Assembly: GCA_029582155.1 (NCBI GenBank)
Contig: CM055901.1
Coordinates: 8,412,874-8,476,873, forward strand
From: Panopea generosa
Taxonomy: Eukaryota; Mollusca; Bivalvia; Adapedonta; Hiatellidae
Direction: 5' to 3'
DNA: 64,000 bases
How positions within the stretch are numbered: the first letter of the stretch is position 1; each line of letters starts with the position of its first letter. The notes beneath the pieces were generated by a model. That model had not been told where the DNA came from. It did not search any database and saw nothing but the letters and a program-made list of their open reading frames with translations. Made by a program: the position numbers and the translations under genes. Below are positions 1-13,800 of the stretch, piece after piece.

Positions 1-1771
1 GCTTTGATGGAAATAACACTAAATAACATATAACAAACGACTCACTTTATAGAAAAAATATAAAATCCTTTATTTACACAACTCTGTATTATATTAATAA
101 GCAACAAAACAAGAATGGAGACCTGTTTAGTATCAACCATGCATCTCAGTTACTACTAGATCCAGAAACGTGTTCTTTGTTAAACCTGTTGCAAATGTCG
201 GGCATACTGTTAAAAAGTAAAGATGGTAACCTTCTGATATGCCCAACATTTGCATATTGGGTGTGTGCAAGGATTAAATTGTTGAAATACGAACATTGTG
301 TATCTTTGGAGACCTGTACAATATCAACACAAAATTATCAAACAGTGTAAAATAAGGCTCTATTATATTTTATATCAACATTTTTAGAAACACTTCAAAC
401 ATTTGAAATTCTTACTTGATGCAAAGCTAATATTTTAATCGCATTGCAAACCTATGTTATGTGTTTCAAAGTTTGGATATATTTTAGAATTGACACATAA
501 AATCTATTGTAAATAACAACTGTTCAAATCTGTATTTTAAAAAGTGTTTAAAATTTTCTAATTATTTATACATAGGCCAATTAAGTGTATGATATTTTTT
601 TTGTGGACTTTTCAAATCATTTCTTGTAATCCTTTTAAAAATTTATATGTTTTATTATTAGAAACATAAAAGACAATTATTTTACAAGTGCAAGTCGTGC
701 GGATACTAGATGTTCTAGGATTCGGTAGTGAACAGGTTTGTTAGTAACACACATTTTCTATCATTAATGGTTCACGAGATCTGCAGGATTGACACCAACT
801 TGTTGGCAATGTGTTTCATAAGCACATGAAATCTATGAGTGATTAAAAAAGTATTTGAAATTCTAATTATACATATATGGTTATACAATATGCATGCATG
901 TTTTATGAACTTGGTACAGCTGTTGTCCTGGTGATGAGGTGATATTGGTTTTCCAGCGAGAGTGTGTGTACATAGACAGCAGTAACATGTTAAATAAAAA
1001 ACAAGTACAACAATAAGTAAATTGGTTTACATTGTAAATGTCACAAGAATGTTGATATTTGGGTCAACATCACATCTCACATCTCGCTTTTGTATAAAGT
1101 ACTACATGGTCTTTAATTAATCATATATATATATATATGCTTTAAGACAATGTTTCAAAGTGTGCATAACAGTGAATGTGGTTTATAGTGTGCAGACGTT
1201 TTAAAAGTCTCAAATACATGTGCATTGTTAATGAAAAATACATAAAATGTTTTGAAGCTAGTGCATTTAGAATGCAAACAGAAACAAACAATCAAAATCA
1301 ATGGTTGAATTAAATTCTATATCAATACTTAAATAGTACCTATCCTATATATCGATGAATGAGTTTAAAGAATGTCATAAAACTGTTTAGAGAGTCTAAG
1401 GAAGTTTACAGTCCTTGGTGTGTCTTCCTCCTAAAGTTTTATCTATTTGTTTCAGATTATTAAAAACTTGCATGAACTATTCTGTTGTACATATTATTCT
1501 TTCATCATCTTGTGAATGTCTTATTATTCCATCTCTGTTGAACTTTTCAAATCCAGGTTCACACAATAGCGATGTTATAATAACAGAATAAGTCTATAAA
1601 ACTGGACTTGTTCTAAGCTGCTTTAAATTGATATCGAATAATTACCATCAGATCAAGGATTTGTCAAACAAAATATTTTCATTGCTTTTATTATCTGGAT
1701 ATATTTGACCGAATTGATGCTGAGTTGTCTACCAACATGGTTTCGACCAATGTCTTTATCCTTATTGTTGG
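1..1771 (-). other. Probable 3' untranslated region of gene A
   Basis: No coding exon is seen here. The distal end (about 30-240) aligns by eye with the region beyond gene B (about 29330-29400 and 29590-29710), including the block around the AATAAA signal, so it looks like a shared ancestral 3' end. That this is UTR rather than plain flank is inferred; RNA reads would settle it. Confidence 0.5.
69..74 (-). promoter_or_regulatory. Candidate polyadenylation signal of gene A
   Basis: The minus strand reads AATAAA here. The same hexamer occurs in the homologous position beyond gene B (29371-29376), surrounded by similar sequence. Conservation between paralogues supports a functional site, but no transcript evidence is available. 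Confidence 0.5.
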
Positions 1772-1833
1772 TTAGTTTCTCCAAAAGGTCAGTTTGATGG
1801 CCACACCTACTACTATACTGCTGATGACAATCA
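1772..1833 (-). CDS. Gene A last exon: hydrophobic C-terminus and stop
   Basis: The acceptor TTTTCAG is followed in phase 1 by V-I-V-I-S-S-I-V-V-G-V-A-I, K-L-T-F-W-R-N and TAA (1774-1772). The homologous exon of gene B has the same length (62 nt) and stops at the same codon. It could be a single-pass membrane anchor with a tiny tail, or a GPI-type signal. Confidence 0.7.
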
Positions 1834-4800
1834 CTGAAAAAAACAATCAATGTTTAATTATAACAGATGTAACCGTTCCAAAAACATCACATATATTTTA
1901 GAACAATTAACTTCCACTGCTACTAAATATTAAAACGATTTAAATGACAAATATATAAAAAGTGACAAATTTTCTTTTTTCGCGAGTGGTGACAATAGGA
2001 AGATCATTTATGTCCTTACAATTGTGATATACAGTAGTTGAATATTTAAAGTCAAACCTGTATAAATGGTCGCCTTTATTAAGCAGCCACTTGTGTTAAG
2101 CAGTCACATTTGTTATTTCGTATTTATATGCTTTCAGAGCAAATTAACCTGCATTAAATAACAACCTGTCTTTGAAGACCTCTTTTGCTCATTCCTTTGA
2201 CTGGCTGCTTAAGTCAGGTTTGACTGTATATAATTGTAAATCATTTTCATCAATGTTTTCAATTTTAACTTGATCATAATTGTTATTATATAATTTATAA
2301 TATTTTCATTCTTAACAACAATTAAATTATTTTGTATAGATGACATTGACATGAATTGAAGTATATGTGTTCATTAGAATGTATTGTATGTACCATGTGG
2401 AACTATACACAGACTATCTTGATTCTCAGTCGCAACTCTATGTAAGATTTATCAATCTACGTTTGAAGACATTTTCACTACATGGAATCATAGTTAAAAC
2501 TTGTAACATACATACAAGTTTTGAACCAATATATTTATGCCATGACACTGATTTCAAGAATAAACTTAAACTTATCCCCTGCAATTTAATTGTTTTATAC
2601 CTAATCTAATATTTATCTATCTAAACGGTAACATGACTTACAAGCTTATTAATACCAGGGTGATTATTAAATTGTAATATTAATTTTATTTCACAAACAA
2701 ATAATCAAGATTTATCAAAATATGCCAAGCTCCTTTCGTTTGTCAGCAAACTGAGTGTGGGCATGAATGCAATTGAGGTGCATGCACGAGTGCGTGCGTA
2801 TGTATGCATTTGACGGAGCTACATTTATTTGAATGGTCGTGTTTTATGCTCTGACGACAGGGGAAAAGTAAGATAAGGTGTACCGGTAAACAAAGTTGTC
2901 ATGTTATACTGACAGTGCTAAGACGGTGACTCATTTTGTCACTTTTTCTCTATGTTATATTGTATGAACAAGACGGGATCGGAGTGTTCAAGTCGTTTCA
3001 AACAACACGGCTTTCCATAACGCCATAATATTAACTTTGTTGTAAGATGAACATTATAATGACAACATAATAATAATGAACATAATATTCTTAAAGACTC
3101 ATTAAACTTCAAACACGGTCGTTTTTAGTTTAAATTTAAGTCAGTTTTATTCTTCCAGACGATAGAATACATGCTTATTTGATCACTGAGAGACTTTGCA
3201 AACGAAAAAAAGATATAAAACACATTATAAGTACATAATTAAGAACGGGTTTGTTTACAAATTAATGTTCGTCTCTTTCCGATAAACGCCCTCGACAGAA
3301 AACGGAAAAGCATACAATACAGCACACATTGATCTTTAGAAGCTGTTTTGGCTTCACTACACTTGTTTGAACAATACAGCTAAAAAAGCAAAAACTGTCC
3401 CAACTGCATAAATCTTTGGTTCCATAGGTGGACCATAGAATATAAACTAATGAGGGAAAATCAGCAGAACTTTTCAAAATTACTGCACATATAACGCGAC
3501 AGATACTCTCGGAGATACTAAATACAACTGTAAAAACAAAAGTTATGGGAAAAGTCTACTAACTTTCTGATCTCCCCTCTTAGTGTAGTTATTAGTAATA
3601 CTTTTATGAGTATGGTTATTCTAGTGTTGTTTATATGCTAGGGGTCCTGTTGAGTATATATTTTCTAATTTTGAATTACCACTAAGACTTTTATTTCCTC
3701 AGTGTTGTTGCCTGGGAATTCTCATATGAATTCAAAAACACTTAAAAAAACATTGGTTGAAACAAGCGACCAAAATGATATTTAATCAAAGTACTTAAGT
3801 ACTGAAACCTGGGCAAACACTGGTTAAGTAGAAATGAAATAATAACGTGTGTGTCAGATGTACACCGAATCATTATATAAGCGTAATGATTGAAAGTGAT
3901 AAAGCAGCGGTTACTATTTACATAATACTGTGTACAACAAAATACATAAGGCAGGATATTATTTTATTTGTTTAGAATGTTTAGCTGTAAAACTGATATT
4001 TCATAGTTCGGTCTCCAAGAGATAGTTATTTTATATTTGTTTCAAAGAAAGTTCAACCTCAAAGTAATATGGTATATTTCAAAGACCGGTGAATAATCTC
4101 CCAGATGCTCTGCATAAAAACATCAATAACCATTTTTTTTTTTTTTTTTAAAATTCCCAAAATGATCATGTAAATGTGTATATTTAAAAAGAAATCATTC
4201 TCTCCTTAAATTGAATTTTGAGTTTTGACACTCATCACATCGTTAACTCAGAGTCAATATACTATATATGTATATATTGATTTCCAAAAAATGTTTTATC
4301 TCCTCGTTGAACAAAAAAATATTTGCTGGCCGCGGGAACCCGGTTTGCCTAGGCGACAATTGGTGATGTATCCATCCGCTTTGCTTGGTTAATACGTAAA
4401 AAATAAGAAATAAATCAAATATACAATAACAATATCACAAAATACCAAAAAAGGTCAAAGCTGACTGGTTTATATCTTCAAACTAAAGTTGAATAATCGG
4501 TGATTCGGAACTTAAATGTGGAACTATTTACTTCAGTTTTTGAAAGTTGTAACTATTTATAAAACATATACCCCACAAAACTTTGCCAAGGTAACAACTG
4601 TTGTTGTTTTATTTATAAATGTTGTATGGAAAAAGAGCACGTGTAAGGTCATTTATATCTACAATATATCAGAATTTCAAGTAAACATATTACCAGTAAC
4701 CGTTTGAGTGCCAGGTGCTGAAGATTTTTCCGTTGACGTTGCCGTTATCTTAGTATCATTGTTTGTAGTTGCTCCTGACGATGAAGCTACCACTGATGAC

Positions 4801-7800
4801 TGAGATTTAGCATATTGGGGAAAAGAACTGTTCACCAATGTACCCGTTGAGACCGGCCACGTACTACTGCGTCCTAATAAAGAAAAGCGAAATTAACAAT
4901 GCAACTATTAGTACATGCTATTTCTAAAATATGGTGCACAGAATGTACATGAAAGATTGGAGACATTACAAATCCACAGCACTGTCGTTTTAAATCGCAG
5001 ATTGAGTATAATATTTAAACTATTTCAAGTTGTGTAGAACTATTTAAAAAAAAAAAGGTTTAACGCCATTGTCAACTCATGGCAGGTTGTATATGTGGTA
5101 TATCCAGTTTCATTGGTAATAGAAGACATCAGAATGAATCTGAGTAGATCCACCATTCGTCCGCAAGTAACTGGAAAACTTTCTCACATAATTGTTTTTT
5201 AACCCACGACTCGGGTATAAGTGGTCATTGCCCTAGGCCACTCGGCCACGATGGACCCTGCAGAATAATTCATATATTAAGTTAAGTATGTGAAGAACAA
5301 CTGATTTAATTTTACTTTCTAAAAGGGTAAGCTATTTTAGCAGAAAGTGAAGCGCGCGGACTTTAGACGAATGTTTTCTACCATCGCATCGACCATGTTT
5401 TTGTTGTCCAATTTCTTGTGATTAAAATAATACCTTAAATAAATGAGGTAATGAAAATTTCCTGTTTTCCCATAGTATTCATGTGTGAAAATCAAAGTCC
5501 CTCACAGGGCTAAAACGTAACATAGCTATTCATTTGATTAAACTTGAAAATCATACTCATAAGGACCATTTTTATTAAGTATGAACACATTTGACTGGTT
5601 GGTTCTCGAGTAGATTTTTGAAAATTCACAATTTTATCCCTTTTTTGCACCCCTTCTAGCGTCTTATAAATATTAAATCCCCTTTGAAGAACCCAATTTA
5701 ACTGTTAAGACGAAACAATGCCCAAGTTCCCAAAATGGTTAAAAGAATTATAAATGATTCCAACCCAGGATCATGACTTGAGCAAATTAGAGATATTCAA
5801 TAAAGAATGCTTACACCAAGTTTGGTTAAAACTGTTGGCTGACGAAAAGCAACCTAACAGATAAAAACGTTTTTATTTTGTTCAATCTTTAGACACCGTT
5901 TGTAAAAAAATCTTTTTGTCACAAATAGAAGTTTTTCAAGTTGTACGCTGGACATTTACTACAGTTAAATCACAACTATCCCATTTTTATCTTGAGTCAC
6001 CTCTGCGCTGCTCCTTATCTTTTGACAACCTTGAAACTCATTTGCTACTTGAATACCAATATATTTGACTACACTGATGACAATGGTAGTACTTTCTTAG
6101 ATTTATAATGTAACCACACATCGGTTTAAGCGATACTTTCAGAAATGTCTAAATTATTTTGACATTTGCTATCACTCATCTATTTTAACCTGAATAAGCG
6201 AAATAAAGCCATTGTTTTTGGAATAAGATTGTTTTTGTTATGGCTATAGGAAGAAAAGAAAACTAACCATAGATAAATACAATACTCTAGGTGTCTATTT
6301 TTTTAAAATTCCCAAAATGATCATGTAAATGTGTATATTTAAAAAGAAATCGTTCTCTCCTTAAATTGAATTTTGAGTTTTGACACTCATCACATCGTTA
6401 ACTCAGAGTCAATATACTATATATGTATATATTGATTTCCAAAAAATGTTTTATCTCCTCGTTGAACAAAAAAATATTTGCTGGCCGCGGGAACCCGGTT
6501 TGCCTAGGCGACAATTGGTGATGTATCCATCCGCTTTGCTTGGTTAATACGTAAAAAATAAGAAATAGATCAAATATACAATAACAATATCACAAAATAC
6601 CAAAAAAGGTCAAAGCTGACTGGTTTATATTTTCAAACTAAAGTTGAATAATCGGTGATTCGGAACTTAAATGTGGAACTATTTACTTCAGTTTTTGAAA
6701 GTTGTAACTATTTATAAAACATATACCCCACAAAACTTTGCCAAGGTAACAACTGTTGTTGTTTTATTTATAAATGTTGTATGGAAAAAGGACACGTGTA
6801 AGGTCATTTATATCTACAATATATCAGAATTTCAAGTAAACATATTACCAGTAACCGTTTGAGTGCCAGGTGCTGAAGATTTTTCCGTTGACGTTGCCGT
6901 TATCTTAGTATCATTGTTTGTAGTTGCTCCTGACGATGAAGCTACCACTGATGACTGAGATTTAGCATATTGGGGAAAAGAACTGTTCACCAATGTACCC
7001 GTTGAGACCGGCCACGTACTACTGCGTCCTAATAAAGAAAAGCGAAATTAACAATGCAACTATTAGTACATGCTATTTCTAAAATATGGTGCACAGAATG
7101 TACATGAAAGATTGGAGACATTACAAATCCACAGCACTGTCGTTTTAAATCGCAGATTGAGTATAATATTTAAACTATTTCAAGTTGTGTAGAACTATTT
7201 AAAAAAAAAAGGTTTAACGCCATTGTCAACTCATGGCAGGTTGTATATGTGGTATATCCAGTTTCATTGGTAATAGAAGACATCAGAATGAATCTGAGTA
7301 GATCCACCATTCGTCCGCAAGTAACTGGAAAACTTTCTCACATAATTGTTTTTTAACCCACGACTCGGGTATAAGTGGTCATTGCCCTAGGCCACTCGGC
7401 CACGATGGACCCTGCAGAATAATTCATATATTAAGTTAAGTATGTGAAGAACAACTGATTTAATTTTACTTTCTAAAAGGGTAAGCTATTTTAGCAGAAA
7501 GTGAAGCGCGCGGACTTTAGACGAATGTTTTCTACCATCGCATCGACCATGTTTTTGTTGTCCAATTTCTTGTGATTAAAATAATACCTTAAATAAATGA
7601 GGTAATGAAAATTTCCTGTTTTCCCATAGTATTCATGTGTGAAAATCAAAGTCCCTCACAGGGCTAAAACGTAACATAGCTATTCATTTGATTAAACTTG
7701 AAAATCATACTCATAAGGACCATTTTTATTAAGTATGAACACATTTGACTGGTTGGTTCTCGAGTAGATTTTTGAAAATTCACAATTTTATCCCTTTTTT

Positions 7801-10800
7801 GCACCCCTTCTAGCGTCTTATAAATATTAAATCCCCTTTGAAGAACCCAATTTAACTGTTAAGACGAAACAATGCCCAAGTTCCCAAAATGGTTAAAAGA
7901 ATTATAAATGATTCCAACCCAGGATCATGACTTGAGCAAATTAGAGATATTCAATAAAGAATGCTTACACCAAGTTTGGTTAAAACTGTTGGCTGACGAA
8001 AAGCAACCTAACAGATAAAAACGTTTTTATTTTGTTCAATCTTTAGACACCGTTTGTAAAAAAATCTTTTTGTCACAAATAGAAGTTTTTCAAGTTGTAC
8101 GCTGGACATTTACTACAGTTAAATCACAACTATCCCATTTTTATCTTGAGTCACCTCTGCGCTGCTCCTTATCTTTTGACAACCTTGAAACTCATTTGCT
8201 ACTTGAATACCAATATATTTGACTACACTGATGACAATGGTAGTACTTTCTTAGATTTATAATGTAACCACACATCGGTTTAAGCGATACTTTCAGAAAT
8301 GTCTAAATTATTTTGACATTTGCTATCACTCATCTATTTTAACCTGAATAAGCGAAATAAAGCCATTGTTTTTGGAATAAGATTGTTTTTGTTATGGCTA
8401 TAGGAAGAAAAGAAAACTAACCATAGATAAATACAATACTCTAGGTGTCAATTTTTTATCAAAGTCGGGGCGTGTCCTTAGTGCGAGCCAGTATATTGCT
8501 CTTTAAGTGTATCAATTTTAATAAAAATTGGCAACAATGAACATACTTATAGGCCACACAAAGTGTGAAAAATATGAATTTCCTGAGAACTAACGATTCA
8601 AACAGCGATACCCTAAATCACAAACTTTGCACTTTGTAGTGGTTGCAACTACCATTTACAGCAATGCAGGCAACACATACCCGCCTCGTTCAAAGCACAC
8701 TTGTTACGATACGGTATTGAGAAATGTTGTTTCACTTCTAACGCAAGGCGGGGGAAATGTCATAAACATTTCTCGATGGTGCCTGACGAGCGCTAATGCG
8801 TCTACCCAACTCATCCCAGACATGCCCAATTAGCGTTTTGCGTTTTTAAAGTCTATCAGTGTTTATACTTAAGTAGGTTTTCTCATATGGTCTTTGCCTT
8901 ATGACTGGCTCACCCTTTTACAATTACCTAAACTCAAATATTTGAGCATTTTACATGTTTAAGATTTAAGATTATCTTGAATTTGAGACCGGTGGATATA
9001 ATGGTATTGGCTGTGCTGATAGACTTAGTACACTTTGAAACCATAATGTTTTTCAGTCCAAATACTAATTTTTGATGTGTTGTATTAAATACAACGATAC
9101 TCGCATTGAATACTTAGTCAGCATAGCTTAGTCTACTATCAATACATGTCCATATATCATGTAGTTTAAAAACGGAAAAACACGGTTAAAAGTTTCAAAA
9201 TTTGTTCAAAAAGCTATTGTAATAAGAAAAAATACCTTTTAAAATATGACTGTTTCGCAAGAATAATGTTTATGTAATGCAATGTTAATTGTGTAATATT
9301 TGTTATATATGTTTTGTACACTATGTGTTGTCTTTGCCATATTTCTTTGTAAAACTTTGTAAATGGAAAAATGCAAAATTTAACCGATTGCTGAATATAC
9401 TTGAATTTTGATATTACTGCAGTCTCAGTTTAGATCCAAAGAATTTTGATTGTGGCAATGTGGATACAATATGAAATATTGCAATTATGATGATTAAAGG
9501 CCCATAACTCAGACATATTTGTCCAGTTCAATAACCTGTCCAATATACATGTATTATTTAAATCAATTATTGTGGAAGAAAAAAATAGTAAGCAAAATTC
9601 ACTTGGGCGTCTCGGGGAAAGGTCTACAAAGAGCCAAATTTACCCACTATTCTTATCAACAGATAGCCCACATGCCAAATACATGGCTATATCTGGGTTT
9701 AAATTGAATTATCGTATTTTACTCTTGCTTCATATACTTTATACATTTATTTGTTAAAATTTACTTTCAAACGATACTTAATCAATCGTGCGCAACCTAC
9801 AAGGTTTAAAGGTTGCATTGCTTTAATAAGAATGATTTACACAAAGCATGATAAAAATGACCTCGTCGTTTAACGTATGCAGTAAACGTCATTTATGTGG
9901 TTGGTGTTTTAACGTTTAACAGAAGTCAACAATATAATCGTAATTACTAATTACTAATTGATTAAAAACCATGCCGTATAACAGGTTAAATAAACACATT
10001 TTCAAAATGCATTTTACAGAATATAACAAACACCAATTTAACATTAATTTTCATCGAAAAAAGTATGATATTCAAGGTGAGTTTAGTTTATTGTTAATCC
10101 ATCATAATTATATGGTTTTATCATCAATTAATACTGAATTTATACTGAAGTATTTTTAAATATGATGTTTCCAAAATACTGTATCAGATTGCAGACAACT
10201 GTTTTATATACAAATATTCAGCTCTAATTATTCCAGAATTAATTGCAACGCATATTCTTTATATTGCAATACAACTATCAAACGAATATACCGTAATCGT
10301 ATTTTAAAAAAATGATCTTGAAAACCTTATCAAAAATGTAAAATTCAGTCTTGTACTTATCCATTTCGGCATGGTGTATTATAAGGGATACATAAATTAT
10401 AGCCTTCTCTTGAACCAAAGACTTAAATGAACTAATTTGGTTGCAATGTCACCGTCGTCCAACGTACATTTACGTTACAACTTTAATTTTAATTTGTTTC
10501 TTAACCAAATTTACACAATAATGATATTACCAAGACAACACAGTCACGTTATTGAACTGGCAAAAAATCAGATTATTATTATTTGAGTATCTTGAATTTG
10601 TTAAAAAAATGAAAAATTTGTTATTGTCCACCAGAACTAACTTTGCAGTATAAAGTGAGGAACTAGTCATTAAAGACAATGTGATTAATGATAAAAAATA
10701 GACATGGTGTCTTTTCAGCAACGATGCATGTGTATAAAGAGACATATTTATCCAAATTTATTGTCGGTCTAAAATCTTTCTAACACATTCAATAGTAGTC

Positions 10801-13800
10801 GTGCACGTGTTATAACTGTTACTGTATTATATAGAAGTTTTTAAACTTAATTTTAATATTTACTCCGCCCATAAAGCGTTAAATTTTACATTATATTCGT
10901 ACCTTGTTTTTACTAGATTATTTCAAATTGTTTTAGTATCTTTTTAATATATTTATCTGAATTAATACTCTCTGTTATCATATGAGGTAACATATTGATA
11001 TTCATGTAAACGTTCCATAAATATATTACACTTACTGTATTCACAGGGGGAGATTACAATCGTGTTAACATTGACGTTGTGTTTTGAACAGTTAAATGCC
11101 TTCCACTGCCAATCGCTAGCATTTGCATGTCTTATAAGTCCAACGCATTGTCTACCACCTCCAACTCCTCCACCACTGATATCTACTGCTGTGCCCGTGC
11201 TACTATATCTAACTATGTTAGTTTGAATGCCTGTGAAATAAAGAATATTGTCTCATTTCTAAAAATAAAAACAAACATGACCAACAGTGTAGCATTCGCT
11301 GAAGCAGCAATGGAAACAATCGCATATGTAACAACAGTGGTCATCGCATTGGAACCCAGCAAATGGCGATCTCAGATCTGATGAAAGGGTACAAATATAG
11401 AAAAAAAACAGTTAATTTCTTAAATTTGAAGTTTCAAACAGTTATACTTGGAGGTTATTTTTTCCAAATGGTTATATCTTCATAGGTGTAATGATTGATT
11501 TTATTCGAAAACATGTGTAAAATTGATTACAACATTGTTGTGCGTCTCTTTTAACAATATCCTAATATAGAATATGCTGAATTGGTTAGGTTAGCCGTAT
11601 GCCTCTGTCTAGTAACCGCAGCGATGGAATATAGGGAGAGCATCCGCCTCGCATGCGGAATGGCGTTGGTTCGATCCCCGACCGGGTCACACCAAAGACA
11701 TGAAAACATTGTACTAGAAGCTTCCTCGCTTAGTAATCAGCATTTAAAGGAGATTTCTAGGTTTGGTCGGCCCGGTGTCAGTATAGTATGACTGGGTGGC
11801 TTTAGAATACTGCCTCAAGCAGACACCGTCGCAATATAACTGAAAAAAAGTATTAAAAGCGACGACAATAGCAACCAACAACAACCAACAACAACAACAA
11901 CAACAACAGCAGCAATAAGCCTTTGTCTATTATCTATACGCTGACTATCAAAACACAATGTTACCTGGATAAACACACGTTTGGTTGTTCATGCAGCAAC
12001 CCAAATATGAACATTGCTCTTCCGAGTTGACAGTTGAGCAAATCTTCTCGGTTACGCCAGTTACACTACAATTGGCATTGTTATCTGTAAATAAAGAAAA
12101 AACAACATATGCAGCAAAAGGGAAATAAAACATTTAAATACTAAGAAATTATGATTAATTATTTATATTCAATAGCTTCCATCGCCATGATTGAAAAATT
12201 ACAAGGAAATGCAATTTGTTGCTTGTTTGAATATTTTTAACTCTTATTTTCAAAACTAGCATAACACCATTAGTTTTATAAAATGGTAATACTTTTTTTT
12301 ACATACGAAGTTACAGATTTCGATTAAAAGCATCATATAATTATACAAATATAGATTTAAACTTGATTTGATGCATGAACAGGAGTACAGATCAATTTTA
12401 ACATGACACATTAATATATTGAAAAGGGATTTCCTAACTTGGACTTGATTTCATTTTGATATCAGTTTGGTCCGTTATACAGGTTTAAATAAAATAAAAA
12501 ATTGTTTCACCTTAAAAAGAGTACGAATGACGAAGTGAAGGTCGTCAAATAGTATTTAAGTGCTGTCTATTATTAGAATGGGGATTTCATTACACGTTTA
12601 CCACTCTTATTGAAATATCTTTTTTTCATATTTTGTCGGATTTGACATACCAAACAATTCGGATTTTATTAGTAAATGTTTATGATCGAGATGCCTTTTA
12701 TCCGATTTAAAAATAGTTTTATTTTTAACATTGGCATGTTTTTCTTTAAACTTTTATTTAGATCATTATGAATATAGTGTTAAGGGTTATTTGTGGATAT
12801 TATTAATATAAAATTAAATATTTTTTTAGTTTATGTAGCATACCGTTCTCCATTGCTCTCCAGAACGTTTTGTTATCTCCCTTAATGGATAGTAGAAGTC
12901 CTGTCCTTATTATATACGTTTGATGGTTGCCATTGCGGGAGATCTCGTCTTTTAGATCAACGAGAACTGATCTTAATTCAGTCGAATTAAAGTTGTCGTA
13001 TAACTGCACCAGACGACCACTATTGTTTCTGCATGTACTGTGTGCTTGAAACCAGGTCATGTTGGATGTATCTGCACACTTGTCGTTACACAAGTTTGGT
13101 AATTTTCTTGTGGAACTGGAATGCACTGAGTATGGCGGAGTGATTCCGTAGTGGTGCTACATTCATCACTATACACATATTCTGAAATAAATAATAACGC
13201 AAGATAAAATATGCAATGAGTTCTATCGTAATAGAAACATACAGTAAATACGATATTTAAGAAATGAACAGTATTTCTGTCTGCAGACTGGTCTCAATTT
13301 AATTCTGATACTGCTGCGACATGCTGATGATAAAACAGAACTGTTGCCAACAAAGCCTAAAATGCTTTTGAGTTTCTTTTGTGGACACGTTCTTGTGTAT
13401 TTGACACCAAAATGAAAACGTTACTTATTAAAGCATGTGGAATTGGAACATAAGCGTCATTTGGAATCTTGGACTTGCATATATGTACACGTTTCAATTA
13501 AAAGGGGTTGATTGTAACTTTGGCTAACTTCTCTTTTCAAAAATTTAAAGAAATGAAAAAATAAAAAGCTTACAGATCTTTTTTGTGATAATATTTCTAT
13601 TTTTAGCCCTATTTCAAAGTAAGAAATAAGAAAAATAATTTTATATTCAGTTATTCAATACGTGAGCTGGCTGTTACAAGATATGTGTATGTAATTGTAG
13701 TGGAAGTATTATTTAAATGCACATCAAAGTGACCGAATTTCATTACTGTTGACTACAAAACTGTGAAGTTAAAACTTTAAAAACGTTTAACATTAGTGTG

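Larger units (their letters stand above)
4140..8449. repeat. Direct tandem duplication (two ~2155-bp units) carrying the gene A stalk exon
   Basis: Positions 4140-6294 and 6295-8449 match almost base for base, for example exon 4694-4873 against 6849-7028. Only scattered substitutions and a poly-A length difference are seen. Each unit holds one stalk exon, flanking intron and a tRNA-related SINE. Confidence 0.9.

Noticed and set aside
1653-1850. 65-codon ORF overlapping the last exon of gene A
   Set aside because: Different frame from the phase-1 exon; the frame ending in TAA at 1772 aligns with gene B and this one does not.
4516-4707. 63-codon plus-strand ORF, also at 6671-6862
   Set aside because: Overlaps the stalk exon donor on the opposite strand; repeated only because the whole 2155-bp unit is duplicated.
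11965-12084. PSI (plexin-semaphorin-integrin) module for exon 3
   Set aside because: The PSI C-x2-C spacing is absent and there is an adjacent Cys-Cys pair after C-x4, as in trefoil domains.
11036-12844. Classical calcium-dependent mannose/galactose lectin
   Set aside because: No EPN or QPD motif, and WND is replaced by W-Q/K-W-K; the binding loop is occupied by the inserted module.
12803-13126. Alternative start of gene A inside exon 2 (M-H-S-S-S-T-R-K)
   Set aside because: Would lack a signal peptide and the conserved N-terminal cysteines, and the ORF also runs through the splice donor; it is opened by the frameshift only.
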